Part shown: piece after piece, positions 6,937 through 15,122 of the stretch
How the letters are laid out: every line of letters starts with the position of its first letter
How positions within the stretch are numbered: position 1 is the first letter of the stretch
From: Candidatus Bathyarchaeota archaeon
GTDB lineage: Archaea > Thermoproteota > Bathyarchaeia > Bathyarchaeales > Bathycorpusculaceae
Reading direction: 5' to 3'
Assembly (NCBI GenBank): GCA_025059195.1
Contig: JANXDU010000025.1
Location: 1-33,615 of the forward strand
Length of the DNA stretch: 33,615 bases
Position numbers and translations under genes: made by a program
The notes under the pieces: generated by a model
Databases searched by the model: none
Told to the model about the DNA's origin: nothing
What the model saw: the letters and a program-made list of their open reading frames with translations, nothing else

Positions 6937-7584
6937 ATGATTATTTTGGGCTTTTCATTGAACATGAATATTCGCAGGAAAGTTTCAAGGGAAGCCGCAA
7001 CCCTCCTTTATTTGGGGGCTGAAAAAGAGTATAAGCAAGCGAAACTGAGGGCGGCGGAAAACCTCGGCGTGAACGTTTTACCCACAAACCTCGAAATAGC
7101 AATGGAGCTGGACAAAATCGCCGAAGAAAACGAAGGCGCCCAACGCTGGGAACGCCTCGTCCAGATGAGGCGGGAAGCTTTGAAGCTTATGAGAATTCTC
7201 GAAAAATACGGTCCCGTGCTTGTGGGAAGCGTCTGGCGAGGCACCATCCACCATAAAAGTGACATAGACATAAACGTTTACCACAACCTGCCCGAGGAAG
7301 TTTTATCCTTGCTGGAGCGAACGGGCATCAAAATATTGGAGAAGGGGTGGATAACCATGACTAGGAACGGCGAATGGAAAGAGGCCTACCGCATATTGGT
7401 TAAGCTACCGACCAACGAGGAAGCAGAAATAACCGTTAGAAACCCTTCGGAAAAAGGAGTTAGGGAACGCTGCGAAATTTACGGAGACATAATCTCCGGG
7501 CTCAGCATCCAAGATTTAGAGAAAGTTCTCTCCAGAAACCCCACCCAAAGATTTGTACCTTTTAGAAAAGCTCAGCTTTGCTAG
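6937..7584 (+). CDS. Nucleotidyltransferase-domain protein
   Basis: The central region GSVWRGTIHHKSDIDINVY is the minimal nucleotidyltransferase (pol beta superfamily) signature: G-S, then a basic loop, then the metal-binding D-x-D in SDIDI. About 95 helical residues precede it (KEYKQAKLRAAENLGVNV, then EIAMELDKIAEE). An alpha/beta tail with EAEITVRNPSEK follows. ATG at 6937 lies 4 bp after the glycosyltransferase stop, so the two are probably co-transcribed; ATG at 6964 (MNIRRKVSREA) is a plausible alternative and gives a more conserved-looking N-terminus. The substrate is unknown. Related proteins include kanamycin-type adenylyltransferases and MNT components, but no HEPN partner is adjacent, so a toxin-antitoxin role is not supported. 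Confidence 0.8.
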   Translation: MIILGFSLNMNIRRKVSREAATLLYLGAEKEYKQAKLRAAENLGVNVLPTNLEIAMELDKIAEENEGAQRWERLVQMRREALKLMRILEKYGPVLVGSVWRGTIHHKSDIDINVYHNLPEEVLSLLERTGIKILEKGWITMTRNGEWKEAYRILVKLPTNEEAEITVRNPSEKGVRERCEIYGDIISGLSIQDLEKVLSRNPTQRFVPFRKAQLC

Positions 7585-7608
7585 ACGTTTAAATAGGAGA
7601 AAAGCCAC

Positions 7609-8010
7609 TTGAAGAAACAGAGACCATTGAAGGTAAACAACGTGGAATTCGACAAGGAAACCTTCAAAAAGCTTTTCCCAAACCTAGCGAAAGAAATGGA
7701 GTTAGGCGAAAACAAGGTTTCAATAGGCTTCGTTCGCACAGATGTAGATGAAGGAGAAAAAACAGCTTCTAGAAAAACACGAAATCGTGGCGACCCCTTC
7801 GTTCACTACAACCCCGACGTCGTCGATTTTCTGCGCCGCTGCGACACCCAAGAACAAGCCGAAGAAATTATAGCTTATATGGAAAAGAGGGGCGAAATAA
7901 GCAGTGAATACGCTGCCCAGCTTAGAAAACAGCTTAAAGAGAAGGGTGTTCGAAGTTTCGGCCCCAAAAAAGAAGAAAACTACTACCTAAAACGTGGCGG
8001 GCTGCTTTAA
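7609..8010 (+). CDS. Small conserved archaeal protein (DUF2095-like)
   Basis: A 133-residue, highly charged soluble protein. It opens with VEFDKETFKKLFPNLAKEM. A middle segment DPFVHYNPDVVDFLRRC leads into a helical region (EQAEEIIAYMEKRGEI), and it ends with FGPKKEENYYLKRGG. The pattern resembles the uncharacterised archaeal family DUF2095; this is recalled, not searched. The start is TTG at 7609, with AGGAG about 9 nt upstream and a TATA-like GTTTAAATAG around 7585-7594. Its stop shares TTAA with the stop of the convergent radical SAM gene. The function is unknown. Confidence 0.75.
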   Translation: MKKQRPLKVNNVEFDKETFKKLFPNLAKEMELGENKVSIGFVRTDVDEGEKTASRKTRNRGDPFVHYNPDVVDFLRRCDTQEQAEEIIAYMEKRGEISSEYAAQLRKQLKEKGVRSFGPKKEENYYLKRGGLL

Positions 8011-8777
8011 ATCTGTTCTGGAGGCACGTTTTCCGGAGCATAACCCGTGTGATACTTCAGTCCATGTTTTTGCAGTTTCCGAACAACGTGTGGATATAGT
8101 ATAAGCTCTTCGATTTCAAGTTCATCTGCCAGTTTGGGGCTTATTTGGTCAAGCTGCTTACGAAGAAACTGAAGGCTTTTTCTTGTTGAGAAGGAAGCCA
8201 TAACAGAGGGGTGGCAGCTCACCCCTGCCTCAACAAGCTTCCGGAGGGCTTCAAGCTGCATTTTGAACCCCTCTGGCTTGGCGCCTGTGAGCATTGCGAA
8301 TTCTTCCTCGTTGCATCCTTTAAGCGAAACTCTCACATGGATAAAGTCATACTTCGCCAAGTTTTCGGCGTAGTCTTCGTCGTAGGCTATGGGAATGCCG
8401 TTTGTCTCGAGAATAAAGCGGCACCCTTTCCCCCGAAGGTTTTCTAAGACTGCTAGCAAGTGTTGTTTTCCAAGGGCTGGTTCACCGCCGCTGATTCTAA
8501 GCAGGTCTAGCTTGCATTTTCTTGCAAGAGAGATTAAACCTTCAGCAATTCGCCTCGGTGTATAAAAGCTGCCAGCATCAGCGGGGCGATTAGCCACAAA
8601 GTCTGAAACCCAGCAAAAGCGGCACAGTAAACCACATCCAACACAGTCCGCTGTTACTATCCCGCCGTACCATCTGGCCGCTCTTGTACGGTAATATTTC
8701 CGCTCCTGCCCCTCTGGGCTTGGACGCGTCACCAGTTTTTCAATGGCTATATGCCTTTCCACAGGGTCGTAGGGCAA
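8007..8777 (-). CDS. Radical SAM protein
   Basis: A 256-residue radical SAM enzyme. The cluster-binding motif is C48-x3-C52-x2-C55 (CGLLCRFC), with an extra cysteine at C45. A SAM-binding GGE motif is at ISGGEPALG (95-103), and ILETNGIPI and HVRVSLKG follow the expected beta strands. It reads like the archaeal pyruvate-formate-lyase-activase-like group, but the substrate cannot be inferred. The start is TTG at 8775-8777; no strong ribosome binding site is visible. The gene is divergent from the SRA-like gene, and its stop shares 4 bp with the stop of the convergent upstream gene. It would require Fe-S loading, which the operon at 18017-21261 could supply. Confidence 0.87.
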   Translation of the reverse strand: MPYDPVERHIAIEKLVTRPSPEGQERKYYRTRAARWYGGIVTADCVGCGLLCRFCWVSDFVANRPADAGSFYTPRRIAEGLISLARKCKLDLLRISGGEPALGKQHLLAVLENLRGKGCRFILETNGIPIAYDEDYAENLAKYDFIHVRVSLKGCNEEEFAMLTGAKPEGFKMQLEALRKLVEAGVSCHPSVMASFSTRKSLQFLRKQLDQISPKLADELEIEELILYPHVVRKLQKHGLKYHTGYAPENVPPEQI

Positions 8778-8829
8778 AGTGAACCTTTCCGTTTGTGGCT
8801 TTGTTTCAAGCCCAATTATACGGCAGGAG

Positions 8830-8837
8830 TTTTAAAT
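8830..8837 (+). promoter_or_regulatory. TATA element for the SRA-like gene
   Basis: TTTTAAAT lies 26 nt before the ATG at 8863, so initiation would fall at about 8860 and the mRNA would be leaderless. A second TATA-like TTATAAAATAG (8852-8862) abuts the ATG and is more likely to serve the divergent radical SAM gene or to lie inside the initiation zone. Confidence 0.5.
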
Positions 8838-8862
8838 TGTTGTTGCTCCAATTATAAAATAG

Positions 8863-9354
8863 ATGCATGTGCTACTGAAGACTGGCGCCGTTCTAAGCAA
8901 CCGTGAAATTTCAAGGACTTTTAATGTTTGCACGAGACGGGGGATAAGGTACAGCGGAAGCTTAAAAACTGGGATTAGGCATGTTGTTTTGACAACTGTT
9001 TTAAGCAAAACTCCAGAGGAAAGCGTTGAAAACCCTTACAACGATAGGTTTGAAGGCGAAAGCCTCCTATACACTGGGGAGGGACGCCTCGGAAACCAGC
9101 GGATGGAAAGGGGAAACCTCGCCTTAAAAATGCAGATGGAAAAACGTTTCCCAATTTTTGTTTTCGAGAAGAAGACGCCTGGAAAATACGTGTTCCTCGG
9201 TCAATATGATGTTGTATCGGTTCAAACGGAAAAACAACCCGACGCCCATGGAAAACCCAGAAAGGTCTTCATTTTTAGGCTTGAAAAGGCCTCTGACTCC
9301 GCCTCTTTGCCCATAAAAACGCTGAAAACCTTCCGAAACTCTAAAAGTAAATAA
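8863..9354 (+). CDS. Stand-alone SRA-like (ScoMcrA-type) modified-DNA-binding domain protein
   Basis: A 163-residue protein. Residues 57-118 carry the pattern of the SRA-like domain of ScoMcrA-type restriction enzymes: NPYNDRFEGESLLYTGEG, then a GNQRMERGNLAL stretch, then FPIFVFEKKTPGKYVFLGQY. That domain recognises modified or phosphorothioated DNA in characterised relatives (family knowledge). Here no HNH or other nuclease domain is fused, and none is encoded next door. The N-terminal 50 residues (NREISRTFNVCTRRGIRYSG) have an HTH-like feel but cannot be assigned. ATG at 8863 fits a leaderless transcript. It could be a reader of DNA modification, a decayed restriction component, or a nucleic-acid-binding protein of other purpose. 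Confidence 0.65.
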   Translation: MHVLLKTGAVLSNREISRTFNVCTRRGIRYSGSLKTGIRHVVLTTVLSKTPEESVENPYNDRFEGESLLYTGEGRLGNQRMERGNLALKMQMEKRFPIFVFEKKTPGKYVFLGQYDVVSVQTEKQPDAHGKPRKVFIFRLEKASDSASLPIKTLKTFRNSKSK

Positions 9355-9407
9355 ATAGGTCTTTGAATATTTTAGAAAGCCAGACCTCAAAGAGCGGAGG
9401 AAAACTG

Positions 9408-11162
9408 TTGAGGAAGAAATCCTTGGCGTTTGCCATTTGGGCGATCACCTCTCTAATTTTGGCCTTAAACATTTTTCAAATAGGGAGAGTTGATGCAGAA
9501 AATACCTTCACTGTGGAGTGGATTACCCATAAAGTGGAAGTCCTCTATAACGGGTACATTCTAATAAATGACACAATAAAGTTGGGGGGAAGTATACCCG
9601 ACAATTTTCTGATAGGCTTACCATATCAATATGGCGCCCACGTTTTGGGTTGTGTGGCCCATCCGTCGGCTAACCCTATGCAAAGATATAACGTTGTGGC
9701 TGGTGTACCTCTGGAAGGCCGAATAGGGTTTTATGGCGTCAAAGTAAACCTAAACCCACCGCCTGGAAACGGGGTTTTCAGCGTCTTTTTTGTGCTTTCA
9801 CAGAGTCTTCTCAAACAAAACGCGGAAAACATAAGCCTTTTCACTCTGGATTTTCCAGCCTTTCCAAGCTTGACGGTGGGACCGGCTTTATGTAACGCTT
9901 CACTGGTTTTGCCTCTGGACGCGCGATATGTTTCAGGCACGGTTCCCTCATTTAGTTACGCGACCGGCGTGGCGTTACAACCGTTCACCTATGAAAGAGC
10001 GAACGTAACTTTTCTCTTAACTACGGAAGATATACAGCTTTTCGCGGTGAAAGAGTTTAAGCGGGAAATAGCCCTAAGCGCGGCGGGGGAGGTAACAGTT
10101 TCAGACAGCTACTATGTTAAGAACCAATCGCCCAAGGAAATATCCTCCATCGAGGTTGTTCTTCTGCCAGACGCCTCTGACGTGACTGTGGAAGACGAAT
10201 TTGGAAGGAAAGGCGAAACTCCGGCAATAATTGATAAGTTAACAGGTCGAACCTATAAAGTAAAGTTGACGTTTGCCAAGCGGGCAATATCCTTAAAAAG
10301 TGGGGAAGCTGCGAGGTTTATTGTAAAATACAAGGTTCCAAGCAACCTTGTTGTGAGAGATGGAGAAGGTTGCAGCCTCAGCCCTCTACAAATGTTTCAG
10401 AATGTTAAATACTACATTGAAGAGGCGTGGATAACGCTTACCTTCCCAGAAGGAGCAAAGATAACAGGCTTAACTTGTAAATGTGTTTCAGCGGACGTGG
10501 CGTATGGAACCGTTAGGGAGGTTTTTCAGGAAAAAATTGTGTTATATAAGCGGGGTGTGCTTTCATTAGACAGCATAGCAGTGGGTGCCTCTTACGCTTA
10601 TAGCATTCTTTGGCTTTCTTTCCGTCCAACCCTTTGGGCTTGGGCTTTAGCCACGTTTACATGCGCTGTCTTAGCTGTTTGGAAAAAACTTAAGCCTCCA
10701 GCCGTGGTGGGTGTTACGGTTCCAGCGGTTGCTGTAAAGCTAACGCCTGAAACAGTGAGGGCCTTTGTCAACTCTTACGAGGAGAAAAAGAGGATTCTTG
10801 CGGAGATAAAGTCTCTTGAGGTTGCCGTGAGTAGGGGAAGAATTCCAAGGCGAAGATATAAAGTTCAGAGGAGAACCTTGGAAACCCGTCTCGCAACGCT
10901 TAGCCGAAACTTAAACGAGCTTAAGTTGAAACTGCGGTCTGCAGGTGGACGATACGCGGAGCTTATGCATCAACTGGAAGTGGCGGAGACAGAAATCAAC
11001 GAAGCTGAGGCAAACGTGCGGAGCATAGAAACCCGCCACAGGAGAGGAGACTTAACCTTGGAGGCATACCGTAGACTTCTAACGGACTATCAGCGAAGAA
11101 GGGAAAAAGCTGAAGCAGCAATAAACGGAATTCTGTTAAGGCTACGTGAGGAAACCCATTAG
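9408..11162 (+). CDS. Secreted/membrane-anchored protein with cytoplasmic coiled coil
   Basis: A 584-residue protein of unknown family. It starts with a signal-peptide-like segment (RKKSLAFAIWAITSLILALN). About 400 residues of beta-rich ectodomain follow, then one transmembrane helix (PTLWAWALATFTCAVLAVW). The C-terminal part of about 150 residues is a highly charged coiled coil (EEKKRILAEIKSLEVAVSRG onward). The TTG at 9408 is chosen because GGAGG (9396-9400) lies 7 nt upstream and it gives a normal MRKKS signal start; a TTG at 9363 would add 15 residues. The topology is an outside sensing or adhesive domain with an inside coiled coil. The ectodomain shows repeated beta strands with cysteines but no domain I can name. 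It may have a cell-envelope structural or signalling role. Confidence 0.75.
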   Translation: MRKKSLAFAIWAITSLILALNIFQIGRVDAENTFTVEWITHKVEVLYNGYILINDTIKLGGSIPDNFLIGLPYQYGAHVLGCVAHPSANPMQRYNVVAGVPLEGRIGFYGVKVNLNPPPGNGVFSVFFVLSQSLLKQNAENISLFTLDFPAFPSLTVGPALCNASLVLPLDARYVSGTVPSFSYATGVALQPFTYERANVTFLLTTEDIQLFAVKEFKREIALSAAGEVTVSDSYYVKNQSPKEISSIEVVLLPDASDVTVEDEFGRKGETPAIIDKLTGRTYKVKLTFAKRAISLKSGEAARFIVKYKVPSNLVVRDGEGCSLSPLQMFQNVKYYIEEAWITLTFPEGAKITGLTCKCVSADVAYGTVREVFQEKIVLYKRGVLSLDSIAVGASYAYSILWLSFRPTLWAWALATFTCAVLAVWKKLKPPAVVGVTVPAVAVKLTPETVRAFVNSYEEKKRILAEIKSLEVAVSRGRIPRRRYKVQRRTLETRLATLSRNLNELKLKLRSAGGRYAELMHQLEVAETEINEAEANVRSIETRHRRGDLTLEAYRRLLTDYQRRREKAEAAINGILLRLREETH

Positions 11163-11234
11163 CAAACCTAAAGATTTTTATCCAACCCACTTGACTTGAA
11201 TGAAATCTAGCTGAAAGGAGGAGGATGAAGAAAA

Positions 11235-11417
11235 TTGGTGAAAATAGTAATCGACAACCACAAGTGCACTGGTTGCGGAACATGCGTTGACACTTGCCCA
11301 GTCGGTGTCTACGAAATAAAAGAGGGGAAATCTGTTCCCATAAAGGTTGAAGAATGCCTTGTCTGCCGAGCCTGCGAAGCCCAGTGTCCTGAAGGAGCCA
11401 TCCAAGTAATCGAATAA
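11235..11417 (+). CDS. 2[4Fe-4S] ferredoxin
   Basis: A 60-residue bacterial-type ferredoxin with two cluster motifs: CTGCGTCVDTCP (C-x2-C-x2-C-x3-C-P) and CLVCRACEAQCP (C-x2-C-x2-C-x3-C-P). It is a small cytoplasmic electron carrier. The start is TTG at 11235 or GTG at 11238; both are served by the strong GGAGGAGGATGA purine tract just upstream. A TATA-like GATTTTTATCC lies near 11173-11183. It stands alone, 17 bp before the convergent asparagine-synthase-like gene. Its redox partner is not identifiable from context. Confidence 0.93.
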   Translation: MVKIVIDNHKCTGCGTCVDTCPVGVYEIKEGKSVPIKVEECLVCRACEAQCPEGAIQVIE

Positions 11418-11434
11418 CTCGCCTAAACTCCCTC

Positions 11435-12892
11435 TTATTCTTCCAAAAGTTTACTAACGATTCTGAAAACTTTTTGCAAATACTGTTTTAATGGCAAATT
11501 TTCCTGTTCAGCCAGCCTTTTAAGGGTTTTATTCACTCCGGTGGCGTATTGCACCGCTTTTTTCGGTTTATAGGCTATTTGTTTGGGGAGCCCCAGCTTT
11601 TCTGCAGTTTTTCTCAGCACTGTTTTTCGAAGCATGTCGTTCGTCGAAGCAATTTTCAAGTTCAGTGGGAGGCTTAGGGCAAATTTCACAAGCGGATAAG
11701 AAACGAAGGGCAAGCGAAGTTCAACCCCGTGGAAACTGCAGATTTTGACATCTCTTTCGAGGTTGCTTTCATGCAGTTTCAAAATGTCATTTATTATCGC
11801 TTCTTGGGCGAAATTGCCGCCTAAACGCGAGTAAAGGGTTAAATAACGTCTATATCCTCCAAAAAGCTCGTCTGCCCCCTGTCCAGCCAACAAAACCTTA
11901 AAACCTAGTTCAGCAGCCTTTTCAGCCGCCCAATAGACGGGTATTCCTATGCTCGCTTTAAGCGGGTCTGAAGCCTCAATGCACCATAAAACTTTTGGGA
12001 GAACTTTCTTCACGTCTCCCTCGCTGTAAATACCCTTGTGGAGGGGAAGCCCAAGTAAACGGGCTGTTTCCTCAGCTTGCACTGTTTCACGTTGGTTTTC
12101 AAGGCTCACGTGAATTAGGTTAACTTCAACACCCGCTTTCTCGACTAGAAAAGCGATTAAGCTGCTGTCTAGGCCTCCGGAAAAAGCCACTGCAACTTCG
12201 TCTAGACCAGCAGTTCTTTTAACGACCGACAATGATAGGAGCCTTTGAAGCTTTTCAACGGCTTTCTCCATCGACAAGGGATGAACAAGGCTTTTAGGTG
12301 TCTTAACATGTTTAACTTTGAAGCCCTTTCTATCCGCGATTGCCACGTGTCCGGGCGGGAAAGATTTTGTTTCAGTTATACCTATTTTCCAAAGGGCTTT
12401 GCATTCAGACGCCACGGCGAAAAAGTCTCTGTTTTCCCCATAATAGAGGGGGTATAAGCCCAGAGAATCCCTACCAACTATCAGTTTTTTGTCTTCGGTT
12501 ACGGTAAAAGCGAAGCATCCGTCAAACTTTCTTACCAGTGCCTCCGCCGCAGCCACGGCGCCGTCAGCTCGAAGTTTCTCCATAAAAGCCGCTTCCGAAA
12601 CTGTCGCGGGAGGGTGGTATATTCTTCCGTCGAAAACGAGGGAGGATTTTCTAAAATTTGTTAGTTGGGGTGTATCTGTAGCCAGTACTTTTAGGAAAAC
12701 CTTGCCCGAAGCTGTGGAAGCCTTAAGCTCTTTGGTGGGAAGCCTTTCAAGGGAAGCGTCCACAAAGGTGCTGTCTGGAGTGGCTATACAGAAGGCGTCT
12801 GCATGATTGCGTCCCAAAAGGTTGAGCATCACGCCTACCTTTTGAACTGCGTTTCCGCCTTTTTTGTCGAGAACCGCTGCAAGAGCCTTCAT
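11435..12892 (-). CDS. Asparagine-synthase-like protein lacking the glutaminase cysteine
   Basis: A 485-residue homologue of class II asparagine synthetase (AsnB). The N-terminal Ntn-hydrolase-like domain is recognisable (FDGCFAFTVTEDKKLIVGRD, then LGLYPLYYG), but position 2 is Lys rather than Cys (MKALAAVLDKKGG), so the glutaminase nucleophile is absent. The synthetase domain is intact: the PP-loop SGGLDSS at 238-244 and GQGADELFGGYRRY. The expected chemistry is ATP-dependent adenylation of a carboxylate with amide transfer, using ammonia or an unknown donor rather than glutamine. ATG at 12890-12892 is clear. It is divergent from the HAD gene and convergent with ferredoxin. An alternative is an AsnB-like amidotransferase acting on a cofactor or metabolite other than aspartate. 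Confidence 0.87.
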   Translation of the reverse strand: MKALAAVLDKKGGNAVQKVGVMLNLLGRNHADAFCIATPDSTFVDASLERLPTKELKASTASGKVFLKVLATDTPQLTNFRKSSLVFDGRIYHPPATVSEAAFMEKLRADGAVAAAEALVRKFDGCFAFTVTEDKKLIVGRDSLGLYPLYYGENRDFFAVASECKALWKIGITETKSFPPGHVAIADRKGFKVKHVKTPKSLVHPLSMEKAVEKLQRLLSLSVVKRTAGLDEVAVAFSGGLDSSLIAFLVEKAGVEVNLIHVSLENQRETVQAEETARLLGLPLHKGIYSEGDVKKVLPKVLWCIEASDPLKASIGIPVYWAAEKAAELGFKVLLAGQGADELFGGYRRYLTLYSRLGGNFAQEAIINDILKLHESNLERDVKICSFHGVELRLPFVSYPLVKFALSLPLNLKIASTNDMLRKTVLRKTAEKLGLPKQIAYKPKKAVQYATGVNKTLKRLAEQENLPLKQYLQKVFRIVSKLLEE

Positions 12893-12989
12893 GCCATCAG
12901 CCTTTTATCGTTGCCCAAAATATACTTGGACAGAGCCCTTTAAATCAGTCTGTATTGCAGTGAAAAGAAGACACGCTGGAGGAGAGCCC

Positions 12990-13709
12990 ATGCCCCCGAA
13001 AAAGCTTAAGCTTGTAAGCTTTGACGTTTGGGACACGTTGCTGTCTATAACGGCTTTTTACCGAGACGTAGCCTTGGAATTGTCAAGGATCTTGGAAACT
13101 TCTCCAGTTATGATGGAGGACAAACTCGTGGACGGATACAGAAAAGTTAGAGCCTTGAGAAGGGCCGGCAAGTTCGACGACTCTAAAATTGTTCCAGCAG
13201 CCCTTGAAACCATAGCCAAAATCCTCTGCGCCAGCCCAGAAACTGTGGCAAAAGCTATCCATAACGCCGTGGAAAACTCCACGCCAACGTATTACGTCAT
13301 GGATGGAGCTTTGGAAACCCTCTCATACGTCAAGGAGTTTGGACTTAAAGTTGCGGTGGTGGGCAACGTGGTTTTCTGGCCTGGAACCCACAATAGGATT
13401 TTGCTTGAAAAGGCCGGGTTGTCCAATTTTATTGATGAACAGTTTTACGCTGATGAAGTGGGGTTTTCAAAGCCGAAATCAGAAATCTTCACCAAGATGC
13501 TTTCAAGGTTTAATGTTGAACCGCATGAAGCTTTACATGTGGGCGACAGCCTCTTTGAAGATTTAGCTGGAGCTGTTCTTGCAAACATGAACGCCGTTTT
13601 AATCGACAAAAACGTGAACAGCGTTATTAGGCTTTCAAGCTGGAGCGCCTACATTATCCCAAACATAAAGCTGTTAGAACAAGTTGTCAGAGAGTTGGAA
13701 AAGCATTAA
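12990..13709 (+). CDS. HAD-superfamily hydrolase
   Basis: A 239-residue HAD phosphatase of the HAD_2/haloacid-dehalogenase-like group. Motif I is FDVWDTL (nucleophile Asp and acid Asp). Motif II corresponds to VGN in KVAVVGNVVF. The motif III lysine is in GFSKPKSEIF, and motif IV is HVGDSLFEDLAGA. A helical cap lies between motifs I and II. ATG at 12990 is preceded by GGAGG at 7 nt and makes the first motif begin at the usual place; the frame stays open further upstream but that region overlaps the divergent gene. A TATA-like CTTTAAATC lies around 12939-12948. It sits 42 bp before purB. It is likely to dephosphorylate a small metabolite, but the substrate is unknown. Confidence 0.88.
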   Translation: MPPKKLKLVSFDVWDTLLSITAFYRDVALELSRILETSPVMMEDKLVDGYRKVRALRRAGKFDDSKIVPAALETIAKILCASPETVAKAIHNAVENSTPTYYVMDGALETLSYVKEFGLKVAVVGNVVFWPGTHNRILLEKAGLSNFIDEQFYADEVGFSKPKSEIFTKMLSRFNVEPHEALHVGDSLFEDLAGAVLANMNAVLIDKNVNSVIRLSSWSAYIIPNIKLLEQVVRELEKH

Positions 13710-13751
13710 TTATTCTAAGCACGTTATCCTTTTAAGCGAGGCGAAGAAGGT

Positions 13752-15122
13752 TTGCCGATCCTTCCAATAGACACTGGGCGTTACGGCACATCTGAAATGA
13801 GGCGAATCTTCGAAGAAGAAAACCGTGTCCAGAAAATGTTGGATGTGGAGGCAGCCTTGGCATGGGCGCACGCCCAAGTGGGCAACATACCATGGGATGA
13901 TGCTGAACGAATCATGGCGGCTGCTTCGCTTAAACACGTCAAAATTGAACGCATAAAGGCGATTGAGCGGGAGATTAAACATGACGTCATGGCGCTTGTG
14001 AGGGCGCTGGCGGAGGTTTGCGGCCCAAGCGGAGCTTACGTGCATTTAGGAGCCACAAGCTACGATATTGTTGACACAGCGACAGCCCTACAACTAAAAG
14101 AAGCCTTGGAAATAATTGAGAATCGCCTAAACGATCTTGAAAAAATCTTGATGGAGAAAGCCTTACGCTACAAGGATACTTTGATGATGGGGCGTACCCA
14201 TGGACAACACGCGTTGCCCATCACTTTGGGCTTTAAGTTCGCCGTTTGGATGAGGGAAATCGCAAGACACCTTCAAAGGCTTAGGGAGTGCCGTGAACGC
14301 GTACTCGTGGGGAAAATTAGCGGGGCAGTGGGCACCCAAGCTGGCTTAGGTGAACACGCCGTGAAAATCCAGGAGCTTGTCATGCAGAAACTGGGGTTAA
14401 AGCCCGCCGACATCTCCACACAAATCGTGCAAAGGGACCGCCACGCCGAGCTAATATGTCTATTGGCTTTAATCGCCACAAGCTTGGAAAACTTTGCCAC
14501 AGAAATCCGAGAACTGCAAAGGCCAGAGATAGGCGAGTTGGCTGAGCCCTTCGAAGCTGAAAGACAGGTGGGAAGCTCCACCATGCCTCACAAGCGGAAC
14601 CCAGAAACATGTGAACGTGTCTGCGGTTTAGCCCGTATAGTCCGAAGCCTTGTAACGCCGGCCCTTGAAAACGTTGTGACTTGGCATGAACGCGACTTAA
14701 CTCAGTCTTCCGCCGAGCGTTTCATTATTCCGGAGGCCTGTATCCTTGTGGATTACATGCTTTATCTAATGACGGGTGTTGTGGCGAACCTTTACGTGAA
14801 CGAGGAGCGCATGCGCCAAAACATAGCACTAACCCAAGGAAGAGCCATGTCAGAAGCCGTCATGATAGCCCTAACAAAGAAAGGCTTAAGCCGTCAAGAA
14901 GCCCACGAACTGCTGCGAAGGCTGACAATTAAAAGCGAGATGGAGAAAAAACCCTTCAAAGAAGTTCTGCTGGAAGATAAAACTGTTAATGCAAGATTGA
15001 GTGAAAAAGAGATTGATGAGGCGTTGAACCCGCGAAACTACCTTGGAACAGCTCTAAAACAAGTTGAGCTCATGGTGGAAAAGACGAGGCAGGAACGCAA
15101 AAATAGAGGGCTAAACGGCTAA
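13752..15122 (+). CDS. purB: Adenylosuccinate lyase
   Basis: A 456-residue member of the aspartase/fumarase superfamily. The superfamily signature GSSTMPHKRNP is at residues 274-284, with the catalytic loop serine, and GRTHGQHALP (H150) and IKHDVMA (H77) match adenylosuccinate lyase. It performs two steps of purine biosynthesis: SAICAR to AICAR and adenylosuccinate to AMP. The TTG at 13752 is the only start that gives the typical MPILPIDTGRYG N-terminus; GAGGCG lies about 8 nt upstream. A TATA-like CTTTTAAGC lies around 13729-13736. No other purine genes are adjacent. The stop overlaps by 4 bp the stop of the decayed gene on the other strand. Confidence 0.95.
   Translation: MPILPIDTGRYGTSEMRRIFEEENRVQKMLDVEAALAWAHAQVGNIPWDDAERIMAAASLKHVKIERIKAIEREIKHDVMALVRALAEVCGPSGAYVHLGATSYDIVDTATALQLKEALEIIENRLNDLEKILMEKALRYKDTLMMGRTHGQHALPITLGFKFAVWMREIARHLQRLRECRERVLVGKISGAVGTQAGLGEHAVKIQELVMQKLGLKPADISTQIVQRDRHAELICLLALIATSLENFATEIRELQRPEIGELAEPFEAERQVGSSTMPHKRNPETCERVCGLARIVRSLVTPALENVVTWHERDLTQSSAERFIIPEACILVDYMLYLMTGVVANLYVNEERMRQNIALTQGRAMSEAVMIALTKKGLSRQEAHELLRRLTIKSEMEKKPFKEVLLEDKTVNARLSEKEIDEALNPRNYLGTALKQVELMVEKTRQERKNRGLNG

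Noticed and set aside
6937-7584. MNT-type antitoxin of a HEPN/MNT toxin-antitoxin pair
   Set aside because: The nucleotidyltransferase signature is present, but no HEPN gene is adjacent and the protein is longer than typical MNT antitoxins.
11225-11290. Short upstream frame (ATG at 11225) overlapping the ferredoxin start
   Set aside because: The purine-rich ribosome binding site touches this ATG, leaving no spacing, but is well placed for the ferredoxin TTG/GTG; the peptide has no recognisable features.
12864-12989. 42-residue N-terminal extension of the HAD protein
   Set aside because: It overlaps the divergent asparagine-synthase-like start and promoter; the ATG at 12990 has GGAGG at the right distance and starts just before motif I.
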